From: CAYJFX01 sp964370315
GTDB taxonomy: Bacteria; Spirochaetota; Spirochaetia; Treponematales; Treponemataceae
Length of the DNA: 22,251 nt
Direction of reading: 5' to 3'
Assembly (NCBI GenBank): GCA_964370315.1
Contig: CAYJIS010000034.1
Coordinates: 1-22,251, forward strand
The position numbers and the translations under genes were made by a program. The notes beneath the pieces were generated by a model. That model was not told the origin of the DNA. It saw only the letters and a program-made list of their open reading frames with translations, and made no database searches. Of this stretch, positions 6,369 to 14,623 are shown in pieces (the first letter of the stretch is position 1; every line of letters starts with the position of its first letter).

Positions 6369-8154
6369 GTAGCTGTGTTTCCCAATCGATTAACTCTTTT
6401 TCTAATACTGTATTAGAGCCTTTTACATCGCATAGTATTCTAAATACACTTTCAGTTCCGCTGCCACGCATCCACATTGTTGCAATAGTTTCCCTTGTTT
6501 CATTTAAAAATCGAATTTTTAACCCACCGGTTCCAGAAATGCCAAAATCTTCAATTTCGGTAATTTCTTTTGTGCCAACCGTTGCCGCTGCCGACCATGA
6601 AACAATTGAATAGTTTTCTTTTAGATATGGATTTTTTTTTGTCCAACTTTCGATAAATGCTTTTTGAAAATTTTGTTTTAGAACGGTATGGTCTTTTGAA
6701 TTAATTTGAAGTAATGCTCTTTGTTCTGAAACACCCGTTGTAATATACTTTGGCAGTGTTTGAAGGATATCAGCGAAGGTAAAGTCTTTTTTATATTTAT
6801 CAATTTGATTTGACTTAGTACACCAAAGTTCAAATAACCCCATCTTTATTTCGTTTGACCGTATTGTTAAAAGTTTAATTAGGGCAAAGAGAGTATTTAA
6901 AGGGTCACGGACTGCAGCTGGATGTGTGATATTTCCACCATTTGATCCTTCTCCTAAAATTGGAATTTCATATCCGTTTTCTCGTTGTTCGCGTGCACAA
7001 TTAACAATATTTGCTTCTCCAACTTCACCTCTAAATACTTGTGCATTAAAGGCATTTGCGATTTCATCTATTCGCATTGAAGTTGCTCCATTTATTGCAA
7101 CGGCAAGTTTTAATTCTACGTTATTATTGTTTTTATATGTGCTATATGACAATTCAGATAATACAGACAAGGCAAATACTTCTTGAGCTTGCAAAATCTC
7201 TGCTTTCTTAGTGGTGCTGTTCCAATATACAATATTTCCTCTGTCACCGTCACAATCTGGGGTGTAGCCTAAAATTGCATTTGTATTACCGTTTTGTTGT
7301 AGTTCTTCGATTTTTCTTGCGCAGTATAGCAAGTTATCGCCTTCTGGTATAATTGCATGCTTAATATTACCAACTTCATTATTAAAGTCAACAAACTGAA
7401 TTCCAATACTATTTAAAAAGACCTTGTCTATAGTGAGGCATCTAGCACTACCGTTCATATCACAAACTACGGTGATTGGGTTTTCATTTGTTGATGTTTT
7501 TATACTTTGAAAAACCATATCTTGTTTTTCTTTTGTATTTTCTGAACTTACTAATTGTTTACTAAAAGAATAATAATTTTCAAAAGCTGCTTGTTTATAT
7601 TTTTTCTGCATTCCATACACAGATTGCAATTTTGTTTCATCAATTCCTTGTATTGTGCTTTGTGCTTTTTCAACTGGGGTATCATTATTACACATATTCT
7701 TGAATAGTTCTATAACTAGTTTTGCATCTTGTGCCGGCATAACCCCACCGTCAGAAAATCCGAATTTAATTCCATTGTGTCCAATTGGATTGTGGCTTGC
7801 AGATATATAAATAAAACCATCAAAGTTTTTTGCATAAGACATAATTTCTGGTGCGGCAATAATTCCTGTAAATTGGAGATCAACATCTAATGAAACCAAT
7901 GCTCTGAGCATAATGTCGGCGATGTTTTTACCCGTAGGTCTTGAATCTGCACCAACTACAATGCGTGGTTTTCGGTTTATTTTTTCTGTAAGGAAGTTTG
8001 AAAATGCACTTGCTGCAAAAAAAGCTATGGCTTTATGCTCCTCACTAATTTCTGGTGTGGCATCTTCTTCATTTCCCGAAAGTGCGAAAACTGTACGCCA
8101 ACCAGATGCAGATAAAATCATGTTTTGTAGATAATTGTTAAAAATACTATTCAT
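6346..8154 (-). CDS. Phosphoglucomutase/phosphomannomutase
   Basis: This alpha-D-phosphohexomutase interconverts hexose 1- and 6-phosphates in the cytosol, linking glycolysis to sugar-nucleotide synthesis. The four expected elements appear in order: the phosphoserine loop SASHNP (catalytic Ser120), the metal loop DCDGDR (D300, D302, D304), a sugar-specificity loop GEGSNGG, and the C-terminal phosphate-binding RGSGTESVFRI. The 602-aa length is longer than the roughly 460-aa bacterial phosphomannomutases and closer to long PgcA-type phosphoglucomutases. Whether glucose or mannose is preferred cannot be decided. The ATG at 8154 lies 6 nt after a -10 box, without a ribosome binding site. It is divergent from tatD and shares a compact 54-bp promoter region with it. 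Confidence 0.88.
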   Translation of the reverse strand: MNSIFNNYLQNMILSASGWRTVFALSGNEEDATPEISEEHKAIAFFAASAFSNFLTEKINRKPRIVVGADSRPTGKNIADIMLRALVSLDVDLQFTGIIAAPEIMSYAKNFDGFIYISASHNPIGHNGIKFGFSDGGVMPAQDAKLVIELFKNMCNNDTPVEKAQSTIQGIDETKLQSVYGMQKKYKQAAFENYYSFSKQLVSSENTKEKQDMVFQSIKTSTNENPITVVCDMNGSARCLTIDKVFLNSIGIQFVDFNNEVGNIKHAIIPEGDNLLYCARKIEELQQNGNTNAILGYTPDCDGDRGNIVYWNSTTKKAEILQAQEVFALSVLSELSYSTYKNNNNVELKLAVAINGATSMRIDEIANAFNAQVFRGEVGEANIVNCAREQRENGYEIPILGEGSNGGNITHPAAVRDPLNTLFALIKLLTIRSNEIKMGLFELWCTKSNQIDKYKKDFTFADILQTLPKYITTGVSEQRALLQINSKDHTVLKQNFQKAFIESWTKKNPYLKENYSIVSWSAAATVGTKEITEIEDFGISGTGGLKIRFLNETRETIATMWMRGSGTESVFRILCDVKGSNTVLEKELIDWETQLLEKADKM

Positions 8155-8160
8155 ACTCTA

Positions 8161-8190
8161 AGTATAGCACATATTGAAGTTTTTATTCAA
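8161..8190 (-). promoter_or_regulatory. Promoter of the phosphohexomutase gene
   Basis: On the minus strand TTGAAT (8185-8190), an 18-nt spacer and extended -10 TGCTATACT (hexamer 8161-8166) are followed after 6 nt (TAGAGT) by the ATG at 8154. No Shine-Dalgarno sequence is present, so a leaderless or nearly leaderless mRNA is predicted. It overlaps the tatD promoter on the other strand. Confidence 0.6.
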
Positions 8191-8203
8191 TCTATGTTAT
8201 TAT
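8174..8203 (+). promoter_or_regulatory. Promoter of tatD
   Basis: TTGAAG (8174-8179), an 18-nt spacer and extended -10 TGTTATTAT (hexamer 8198-8203) lie 5 nt before the ATG at 8209. The two opposite -35 boxes form the inverted repeat TTGAA-N7-TTCAA-like arrangement in the middle of the intergenic region, so the two RNA polymerase sites must compete. Confidence 0.55.
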
Positions 8204-8208
8204 ATAGT

Positions 8209-9078
8209 ATGTATGCAGACACACATTGCCATATGAGCATGATAAAAGATCGAAAAGTTGATATGTCATTACTTTTTAATGAACTCGTTGATACCAAAGT
8301 CCCCTTTGTTTTAGATATTGGAACAAAATATAATGATTTACCAATACATATAGATTTTATTTCAAAGCTTATTGAATCTAGTTTAACTGAAGATAAAAGA
8401 AAGATAGCACATGATATGTTTCATTTTTCTGCAGGGCTTTGGCCCGGATTAGAAGAGATACTTAATCGGCAAGAATATGTAAAATCAATCGAAGAGTATA
8501 TATTAAAATATAAAAATACACACAATGTTTGTGCGTTAGGCGAGTGTGGACTAGACCGAAATTGGAATAAAGCTGATGAAAACGGTTTAATTCATGGGCA
8601 TAAGGCAGATGTAATTATAAACGGTGAAGAAGAGTTATTTGAAATGCAAATTGATTTAGCCCGAAAACTTGATTTACCGGTTATTGTTCATTCAAGAGAT
8701 GCAGCACAAGAAACTTACAATTGTATTAAAAACATGGGTTGGCATAACGGAGTTATTCATTGCTATTCTTATGGACTTGAAGAAGCTAAATTGTTTTTAG
8801 ATTTAGGTTGGTATATTTCATTGTCGGGTACAATTACATATGCTAAAAAAGATGATATTGAGAATGTAAAAAACCTTGTGAAGTATATTCCTAAAGACTT
8901 ACTTTTGTTGGAAACTGATGCCCCATATTTAACCCCAGTGCCAATGCGAGGTAGGCCAAATACACCAATTATGGTAAAGCATGTGTACAAATATGTTTCT
9001 GATATTTTGAAGATTTCTGAAACGCAGTTGTGTGGGATTGTGTTAGAAAACGCAAAAAAACTATTTACTATAATGTAA
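8209..9078 (+). CDS. tatD: TatD-family metal-dependent DNase
   Basis: TatD proteins are TIM-barrel metallohydrolases with 3'-5' exonuclease activity, used in DNA repair and turnover. The metal ligands are visible in order: DTHCH (H6, H8), the Glu of ALGECGLD, HSRD, the His of VIHCYS, and the Asp of LETDAPYLTP. The 289-aa length is slightly above the usual 260. The excess is an insertion of about 17 residues after GLDRNW (KADENGLIHGHKADVIING). I prefer ATG 8209 to the in-frame ATG at 8194: it puts MYADTHCH at the N-terminus as usual and falls at the predicted transcription start, whereas 8194 lies in the promoter. Its stop is one base from the stop of the convergent 85-aa gene. Confidence 0.9.
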   Translation: MYADTHCHMSMIKDRKVDMSLLFNELVDTKVPFVLDIGTKYNDLPIHIDFISKLIESSLTEDKRKIAHDMFHFSAGLWPGLEEILNRQEYVKSIEEYILKYKNTHNVCALGECGLDRNWNKADENGLIHGHKADVIINGEEELFEMQIDLARKLDLPVIVHSRDAAQETYNCIKNMGWHNGVIHCYSYGLEEAKLFLDLGWYISLSGTITYAKKDDIENVKNLVKYIPKDLLLLETDAPYLTPVPMRGRPNTPIMVKHVYKYVSDILKISETQLCGIVLENAKKLFTIM

Positions 9079-9079
9079 T

Positions 9080-9337
9080 TTATACATGTTGATTTTCTTT
9101 TTTCCACTCAGAAATATACAATTCGTATGCAGCGATTGTGGCGGAAATTACAACGTCAGCTAGAGGTCCTCTGCCTTCCCAATTATTACCATCGCTTATA
9201 TATAAGTTGTCTAGTATTCCTTGAATATCTTCAATCTTTAATGTTGGATCATTTTGGCGTCGTCTTTCAAGGCCTCTTTTTTCTTCTGCAAGTACTTGAT
9301 CATATGCGTTATCGAGCCACTCTGTAGATTCACTCAT
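9080..9337 (-). CDS. Unknown 85-residue soluble protein
   Basis: I do not recognise this protein. It is acidic and charged, with a predicted helical N-terminus (STEWLDNAYDQVLAEEKRGLERRRQNDP), a central segment IEDIQGILDNLYISDGNNWEGRGPLAD, and a C-terminal hydrophobic helix VVISATIAAYELYISEW. No signal peptide, cysteine or catalytic signature is seen. Support for a real gene is a well-spaced promoter whose -10 lies 6 nt before the ATG, as in neighbouring genes, plus tight packing: its stop is one base from the tatD stop. The only purine-rich site (AAAAGG) is 12 nt from the ATG, too far to be a good ribosome binding site. Confidence 0.65.
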   Translation of the reverse strand: MSESTEWLDNAYDQVLAEEKRGLERRRQNDPTLKIEDIQGILDNLYISDGNNWEGRGPLADVVISATIAAYELYISEWKKENQHV

Positions 9338-9343
9338 ATATGT

Positions 9344-9372
9344 AATATACCTTTTTTTATTATAAAGAGCAA
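9344..9372 (-). promoter_or_regulatory. Promoter of the 85-residue protein gene
   Basis: On the minus strand TTGCTC (9367-9372), a 17-nt spacer and TATATT (9344-9349) are followed after 6 nt by the ATG at 9337, so this gene too may be leaderless. A TATAAT inside the spacer is an alternative -10 that would give a roughly 20-nt leader. The rest of the gap to the terminator at 9502 is AT-rich with no other feature I can support. Confidence 0.45.
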
Positions 9373-9501
9373 TAGTCTTTATTTTTATATGTGACTTTGT
9401 CTTGTAGGATTCTTTTAAAGTATACTAAAATAGTGTATTGTAAAAATAATTATAAAATCATCATATAAATTACTATTTGATTGTTGGCATACAATAAACA
9501 G

Positions 9502-9533
9502 AAAAACAGCTACTCTTTTGAGTAGCTGTTTTT
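9502..9533. terminator. Strong bidirectional rho-independent terminator
   Basis: A 14-bp perfect stem (9502-9515 with 9520-9533, loop TTTT) contains the core ACAGCTACTC/GAGTAGCTGT. T tracts follow on both strands: more than nine T on the plus strand, TTTTTCTGTTT on the minus. It starts 2 bp after the ankyrin gene stop and should end that transcript; it would also stop any rightward transcription. Confidence 0.9.
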
Positions 9534-9535
9534 TT

Positions 9536-12310
9536 TTATTTTAATAATCTAGCAATATCCTCTCTATCCCATCTTATTGCAATATCATATGCTGTTTCAC
9601 CTGAAATATTTTTAATTTCTCTATCTAGTCCCATTGAAAGCAATCGCTGGATTGTATCATAGTTTGCTTCTCTTGCTGCGTAATGAAGTATTGTTTCTCC
9701 TGCTATATCTCTTTTGTTTCCTGCTCGTTGAATAATAAGATTCAATACCTCTGGGTTGCTTTTTATAGCATAACTAAGTGCACTTTCCCCAGAATTGTCA
9801 GTTATAAAGGGGTCTGAATTCTTTTGTAGGAATGCATCAACAGTATTTATTTGGTTCTTTTTTGATGCTAATAATAAAGGAGTTGTTCCCTCACTGTTTC
9901 TTCTATCCGGTGAGTAATTATTCTGTAGTAAGTAATGTATGGTCTCAATGTCTACTGAATTCATAACTGCGAGATGTAGAGGGGTGTTTCCATCTGAATC
10001 TGTTAAGTGAGTGTTATTTGATAACACTGCTTTAACAAGATCTAAGTTTTTTTCAAAGGCAAGTGATAAAGGAGTCCTTCCATGTGTATCTCTTGCAAGT
10101 GGGTTTGCTCCAGTAGTACTTATTATTTTAATTAACTCGATATTCTCAGTTTCGACTGCTTCATGGTATGCATTTCTTCCATACATTTCAGGAATAGAAG
10201 TGTTTGCTCCTCGGTTTATTAGAATCTTTACATTATCTATGTTTTGAGATAAAATTGCATCCATGAGAGGTGTTCTACCCGCAGTATCTGCAGCATGGAT
10301 ATTAGCTCCTTCGTTTATAAGTAATTCAACCATTGTTTCTTGTCCGCTTCTTGCTGCTTGATGCAATGCTGTTTTACCTGATAAATTTTGTGCATTTACA
10401 TCGTATCCACTTCTTATAGCAACGCGTGCTGCATCTTGAGCATTCCATCGAACACTATTGTGTATAATTGTATTACCTAAGTAATTTCTAAGATCTTTGT
10501 CGGCACCATTTCTGAGTAGTATTTGGATGGCGTCTATATTATTAGCTTTAACTGCGTTAAAAATAGGGCTCTCACCATTTGTGTTCTGTGCGTTTGGATT
10601 TGCACCTTTTTCGAGTATTGTTACTACTGCATTATTTAAGTTCCATTCTGCAGCATAGTGTAGGGGAGTATTCCCTAGTCCGTCTACTGCTTTTATAACT
10701 TCAGAAGTTAGTACCCAGTCTTGAACGTCTCGTCCCCATTCTAACGCTAGGCGAAGGGGTGATGAATTATCACTGTCAGATGAAAATACATCCGCACCCT
10801 TTGCTAATAACTGTTCTCCTATATGTCTGTTGTTTTCTTGTACCGTTAAATACAAGGGGGTATGACCGTTTCTATTTCTTGCATTAACATCACTACCCAT
10901 TTCAATGAGAAATATTATTTGATCTAAACTTGCATCTTTTGAAACTGCTATATGTAACACAGTATTACCCATTGAATCTCTTGTAATAATATTCCTTGTA
11001 TTTACTAGTTGACTAGTCATATCTAGTCCTGCATCCAAGGCCTTATAAAGTGGAGTTACATTATTTATGTCGGAGGCATGTATATCTGCTCCTCTTGTTG
11101 CATAAAAATTTATGTGTTCTGCAACTCTTTTCTCAACGGCTTGTGCTAATGGTGTTACACCCTTTTTATTTCTTTCATTTATATCAGCCCCTTTTGAAAC
11201 CAAGAATTCAATTATATCTATTTTTGTTTCACTTAAAGCCGCAATGTGTAACGCTGTGTCTCCAAACGAATCAGTCGCATTTACATAAGCACCGTATTCC
11301 AATAGTAGTTCATAAATGAGAAGTCTATTTTCTTCTGGTGTAATGATTAAAAGTGGTGTTTTTCCAAGTGAATCACGGGCGTTAACATTTGCTCCTGCTT
11401 TTAGTAACTCTGTTAAAATATTAACATTTCCACTTCGTACAGCTTCGTGTAATGCTGTAGCACCTGAATTGTCTTTAGCACTTACATTAGCACCCTGTGA
11501 AAGTAGGTATTTTACCATGTATTCTTCTTGTAATATTACAGCCAAATGAAGTGGAGTTTGGCCTTCATCAAATCTTAATGATGGATTTCGCATCTTGACA
11601 GAATCTTCAAAAAAACTATATTGACCTCTTTCTGGTGCTGCATCTGCTAAAATGAGTTTTGATGCAATTATAACTGATTCTGCATCTTTTTGAGAATAGG
11701 CTAGTAAAAGAGGACTATTTCCTGTATTGTCTCTAAGCGATAGTGGAAGGTTTTTTTCTATTGCAAAATCTATTCCATTCATATCTCTGTTTTTAACTAA
11801 ATAGTGAACTACTGATAAACCTTGGGAATCTTGTAAGTTTCCGGTATACTGGTTAAGTACAACATCATAATATTTGGAACCTTGCTCTAATGCTATTTCA
11901 ATCGCAATATTACCTTGTCCATCTCTTGAGAAAATATTATTGTTAATTGATGCCAATAATTTAGCTGACTCAACTCCGTTGTTTTTTAATGCTAAATGCA
12001 GTGCTGTATCGCCGTTTGCATTTTTAATCCCAGAGTTTGCACCTTTAAATAATAAAAAATTTACAATGTCAGCGTTATTTACAAGTGCTGCTGTATGTAA
12101 TGCAGTGTTTCCATTTTCATCGCTTAAGTTTATATCAGTTGGTGTTTGAAAAAGGGATTGAACTTCATCTGTTTTCCCTGCAAGTATTAGTTCTTGAACG
12201 CTCATATTACTAGTATCTATTACTGCATTATCTGTAGTTAGACATGATGTTACAGATAGAGCTGCAATAATAGTAAGTGCACAAACTAATATATTATTAA
12301 GATATTTCAT
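9536..12310 (-). CDS. Ankyrin-repeat lipoprotein with 26 repeat units
   Basis: A 924-aa exported protein. The N-terminus is a lipoprotein signal: MKYLNNILVCALTIIAALSVTSC, lipobox SVTSC, lipidated Cys23. The rest is ankyrin repeats, which mediate protein binding. I count 26 G-x-T-x-L-H-type units from about residue 68 to the end, interrupted by one longer loop (about 30 residues, APERGQYSFFEDSVKMRNPSLRF) between units 5 and 6. Many units fall in groups of three whose third member is short (about 31 aa) and lacks the usual GADVN turn. The start ATG has AGGAG 8 nt upstream. It is a monocistronic gene ending at a strong terminator. Likely anchored in a membrane facing the periplasm or the surface; the partner is unknown. 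Long ankyrin proteins of similar size occur in treponemes. Confidence 0.92.
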   Translation of the reverse strand: MKYLNNILVCALTIIAALSVTSCLTTDNAVIDTSNMSVQELILAGKTDEVQSLFQTPTDINLSDENGNTALHTAALVNNADIVNFLLFKGANSGIKNANGDTALHLALKNNGVESAKLLASINNNIFSRDGQGNIAIEIALEQGSKYYDVVLNQYTGNLQDSQGLSVVHYLVKNRDMNGIDFAIEKNLPLSLRDNTGNSPLLLAYSQKDAESVIIASKLILADAAPERGQYSFFEDSVKMRNPSLRFDEGQTPLHLAVILQEEYMVKYLLSQGANVSAKDNSGATALHEAVRSGNVNILTELLKAGANVNARDSLGKTPLLIITPEENRLLIYELLLEYGAYVNATDSFGDTALHIAALSETKIDIIEFLVSKGADINERNKKGVTPLAQAVEKRVAEHINFYATRGADIHASDINNVTPLYKALDAGLDMTSQLVNTRNIITRDSMGNTVLHIAVSKDASLDQIIFLIEMGSDVNARNRNGHTPLYLTVQENNRHIGEQLLAKGADVFSSDSDNSSPLRLALEWGRDVQDWVLTSEVIKAVDGLGNTPLHYAAEWNLNNAVVTILEKGANPNAQNTNGESPIFNAVKANNIDAIQILLRNGADKDLRNYLGNTIIHNSVRWNAQDAARVAIRSGYDVNAQNLSGKTALHQAARSGQETMVELLINEGANIHAADTAGRTPLMDAILSQNIDNVKILINRGANTSIPEMYGRNAYHEAVETENIELIKIISTTGANPLARDTHGRTPLSLAFEKNLDLVKAVLSNNTHLTDSDGNTPLHLAVMNSVDIETIHYLLQNNYSPDRRNSEGTTPLLLASKKNQINTVDAFLQKNSDPFITDNSGESALSYAIKSNPEVLNLIIQRAGNKRDIAGETILHYAAREANYDTIQRLLSMGLDREIKNISGETAYDIAIRWDREDIARLLK

Positions 12311-12418
12311 GTATGATTCTCCTACTTATATATTATCGATACTATTTAAAAAAGTATTTAGCCTAATAATTTATTTATTTTATTTCCTATTTGTACGCTT
12401 TTATATTTTTTTGATATA

Positions 12419-12427
12419 TGATATACT
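12419..12427 (+). promoter_or_regulatory. Extended -10 of the galM promoter
   Basis: TGATATACT (hexamer TATACT 12422-12427) lies 32 nt before the galM ATG. At the right distance upstream there is only an AT-rich TTTTAT at 12399-12404, so the -35 is poor and the extended -10 would carry recognition. The divergent ankyrin gene must have its promoter in the same 149-nt gap, but I could not define it. Confidence 0.4.
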
Positions 12428-12459
12428 ATAAGAGTATTTAAATTGAATTGAGAGGTTTT

Positions 12460-13509
12460 ATGTTTATAAAAAAACAATTATTCTCTGTATTAAGTAATGG
12501 TGAAAAAGTTTATTTATTTACAGTTAAAAATTCTAGAATGTCCTTTTCTGTAACAAACTATGGTTGTATTATAACAAGTATAGTTGTACCTTCTGCAATT
12601 GATTCTCAGCGTAAAGGAGAAAAGGATGATATTGTATTAGGGTATTCTACTTTTGAAAACTATATACACGGAGCACACTCATATTTTGGTTCCATCGTTG
12701 GTCGTTATGCAAATCGTATTGGTAATGCTAAGTTTTCTTTAAATAGAAAAACATATACTTTAGATGCTAATAATGGTAAGCACTCTTTACATGGCGGTTT
12801 TAATGGTTATAATAGGATGCTTTGGGATGCAAAAATGATATATACTTTAAATGAAGCTGGTGTATGCTTTACAAGAAGGAGTATTGATGGTGAACAGGGC
12901 TTTCCTGGTAATGTTGATTTACAAGTTAGTTATGTTTTAACACATGATAGCAAACTTATCATGAAATATACAGCTAAAACTGATGCAGAAACACCCATTA
13001 ATTTAACGAACCATAGTTATTTTAATTTAACAGGAAATCCTAGAAATGATATAACTGAGCATACATTGATGATTAATGCAGATCAGTATTTAGCAGTTAC
13101 TAAAGACTTAATTCCAAATGGTAAAATTGAAAATGTTTCAAAAAAAGCTCTAGACTTTAGAACATTTAAACCAATTGGCAAAGATATTGAGACAATAGGT
13201 GGTTATGACCACTGTTATGTGTTGAACAATAAAGATGACTTAGTACATTTGTGTGCAGAAGTGAGAGAGCCGACAACTAAGCGAGTTATGACTGTGCATA
13301 CAAATCAACCAGGAGTTCAGTTTTACTCAGGGAATTTCTTAAATATTCCATCTGGTAAAAATGGTGTTCCATATGCGAAACATTCAGGTTTTTGTTTAGA
13401 GACTCAGCGTTTCCCTGATAGCCCGAATCATGCAAACTTTCCATCTAGCTTATTAAAAGTAGGAGATGAATATGTTTCCACTACAATTTATAAGTTTGGT
13501 GTATATTAG
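12460..13509 (+). CDS. galM: Aldose 1-epimerase (galactose mutarotase)
   Basis: Interconverts alpha and beta anomers of aldoses such as galactose or glucose. The 349-aa length is typical. Family signatures are clear: GRYANRIGNAKF (substrate Arg86), HSLHGG (H107, H111), TNHSYFNL with the catalytic acid His185, GYDHCYVL (Asp250), and LETQRFPDSPN with the catalytic base Glu314. No signal peptide, so cytosolic. ATG 12460 is preferred to TTG 12448 because GAGAGG lies just before it. It stands alone, divergent from the ankyrin gene and convergent with the LacI-type repressor gene, with 10 nt between stop codons. Its place beside the sugar transport operon suggests it serves the same or a related sugar, but it is not in that operon. 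Confidence 0.92.
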   Translation: MFIKKQLFSVLSNGEKVYLFTVKNSRMSFSVTNYGCIITSIVVPSAIDSQRKGEKDDIVLGYSTFENYIHGAHSYFGSIVGRYANRIGNAKFSLNRKTYTLDANNGKHSLHGGFNGYNRMLWDAKMIYTLNEAGVCFTRRSIDGEQGFPGNVDLQVSYVLTHDSKLIMKYTAKTDAETPINLTNHSYFNLTGNPRNDITEHTLMINADQYLAVTKDLIPNGKIENVSKKALDFRTFKPIGKDIETIGGYDHCYVLNNKDDLVHLCAEVREPTTKRVMTVHTNQPGVQFYSGNFLNIPSGKNGVPYAKHSGFCLETQRFPDSPNHANFPSSLLKVGDEYVSTTIYKFGVY

Positions 13510-13519
13510 AGTTAAAAAT

Positions 13520-14566
13520 TTAGTTTATTTTTTTTACCGTGTTCCTCTCGACTAAGGTAGAAGAAACAGAAAGAATCATGTTTTCTTGAATTTCATTACT
13601 CACTAAGGCTTCAATTATAGATTTACAGGAATGTTTACCCAGTAAATGAGATGGTAGATTCATAGTAGTAAGAGGTGGATTTGTGCACTCTGAAAAATGA
13701 ATATTATCGAACGAAATAATCGAGATATCCTCAGGAATTTTTATATTTTTATCTTGTAAGTGTTTCATAATGCCAATTGCAATCATGTCATTTGCCGCAA
13801 TTATGGCAGTATGTTCTTTTCTGTTTAGCAAAAAATCATGTGCTAGTTTTTTACCAACCTCAAATTCGAATAAACCGTCAATTTGATCTGTTTCATGCTT
13901 AGTAAAAAAAATATCATCTTGTCCAAATGCTAAGTTTTGATTTGCCATTTCTAATTTTATACCACTAAGTCGGTCATAGCGAGAAGAAGTCTCTAATGAT
14001 GTAGAAAGGTAAGCTATCCGTGTGTGCCCATTATTAATTAAAAATCGAGTTGCTTTTTGAGCGGCAACAAGAGAGTCTACTTGAGCATTGATAGCACCTT
14101 CTAGGTCATGTATATTTGATTCAAATAAGCAAACAAATCCTCCTGAATTAATATATTTTCTTAAACTAATGTCGTTTTTATCAACAGATGATATCAGCAA
14201 TGCTTTTATATTGTTATTTTTGAAATTATTTATCAATTTTCGTTCTAGTTCACAGTCTCGCTGCGAGCTTACAGTCATGGTGTAGTATCCTTGAGTATTT
14301 GCTTCCTGTTCAATGCCTTGTACTAATTGAGTAAAATACGGATTATGAAAAGTAGGAATAATAATTCCAATTGTTAAGTTTTGTTTTGTTTTTAAAATAC
14401 GACCAATAATATTAGGTTCATAATGTAGCTTCTCAGCAGCCTCTAAAACAGCTTTTCGTTTTTTATCACTAACAGGGTAGCTACTACCACTCATTACCCT
14501 AGAAACTGTAGCAATTGAGGTGTTTGCTTCTATTGCTACGTCCGCTATTGTTTTGTTGTTTATCAT
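13520..14566 (-). CDS. LacI-family transcriptional repressor
   Basis: A 348-aa DNA-binding repressor. The N-terminal helix-turn-helix TIADVAIEANTSIATVSRVMSG and the hinge helix (KRKAVLEAAEKLHYEPN) are typical of LacI/GalR proteins. The rest is a periplasmic-binding-protein-like effector domain (IGIIIPTFHNPYFTQLVQGIEQEA; IIAANDMIAIGIMKHLQD; ISIISFDNIHFSECTNPPLTTM). I start it at ATG 14566, which has AGGAAG four nt upstream and places the HTH at residues 5-25 as usual; the open frame upstream crosses the promoter. It is divergent from the ABC transporter operon, and an inverted-repeat operator lies in that operon's promoter, so it most likely represses it and is released by the transported sugar. 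Confidence 0.92.
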   Translation of the reverse strand: MINNKTIADVAIEANTSIATVSRVMSGSSYPVSDKKRKAVLEAAEKLHYEPNIIGRILKTKQNLTIGIIIPTFHNPYFTQLVQGIEQEANTQGYYTMTVSSQRDCELERKLINNFKNNNIKALLISSVDKNDISLRKYINSGGFVCLFESNIHDLEGAINAQVDSLVAAQKATRFLINNGHTRIAYLSTSLETSSRYDRLSGIKLEMANQNLAFGQDDIFFTKHETDQIDGLFEFEVGKKLAHDFLLNRKEHTAIIAANDMIAIGIMKHLQDKNIKIPEDISIISFDNIHFSECTNPPLTTMNLPSHLLGKHSCKSIIEALVSNEIQENMILSVSSTLVERNTVKKIN

Positions 14567-14582
14567 AATACTTCCTAGTTTA

Positions 14583-14611
14583 ATTATACCATAGAAGTTA
14601 AAAAAAAACAA
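14583..14611 (-). promoter_or_regulatory. Promoter of the lacI-type gene
   Basis: On the minus strand TTGTTT (14606-14611), a 17-nt spacer and extended -10 TGGTATAAT (hexamer 14583-14588) lie 16 nt before the ATG, leaving a short leader with AGGAAG. Confidence 0.6.
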
Positions 14612-14623
14612 CTTTATTTATAG

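Noticed and set aside
9502..9533. Inverted repeat as a possible insertion-sequence end
   Set aside because: The flanking T tracts on both strands and position just after a stop codon fit a bidirectional terminator; no transposase or target duplication is seen.
11050..12149. Plus-strand open frames opposite the ankyrin gene
   Set aside because: They reflect repeat-biased codon use on the other strand; the minus-strand ankyrin units are continuous and unmistakable.
9536..12310. Regular repeats as a CRISPR-like array
   Set aside because: The repeats are diverged, coding and in frame at about 99 bp per ankyrin unit, with no identical direct repeats or spacers.
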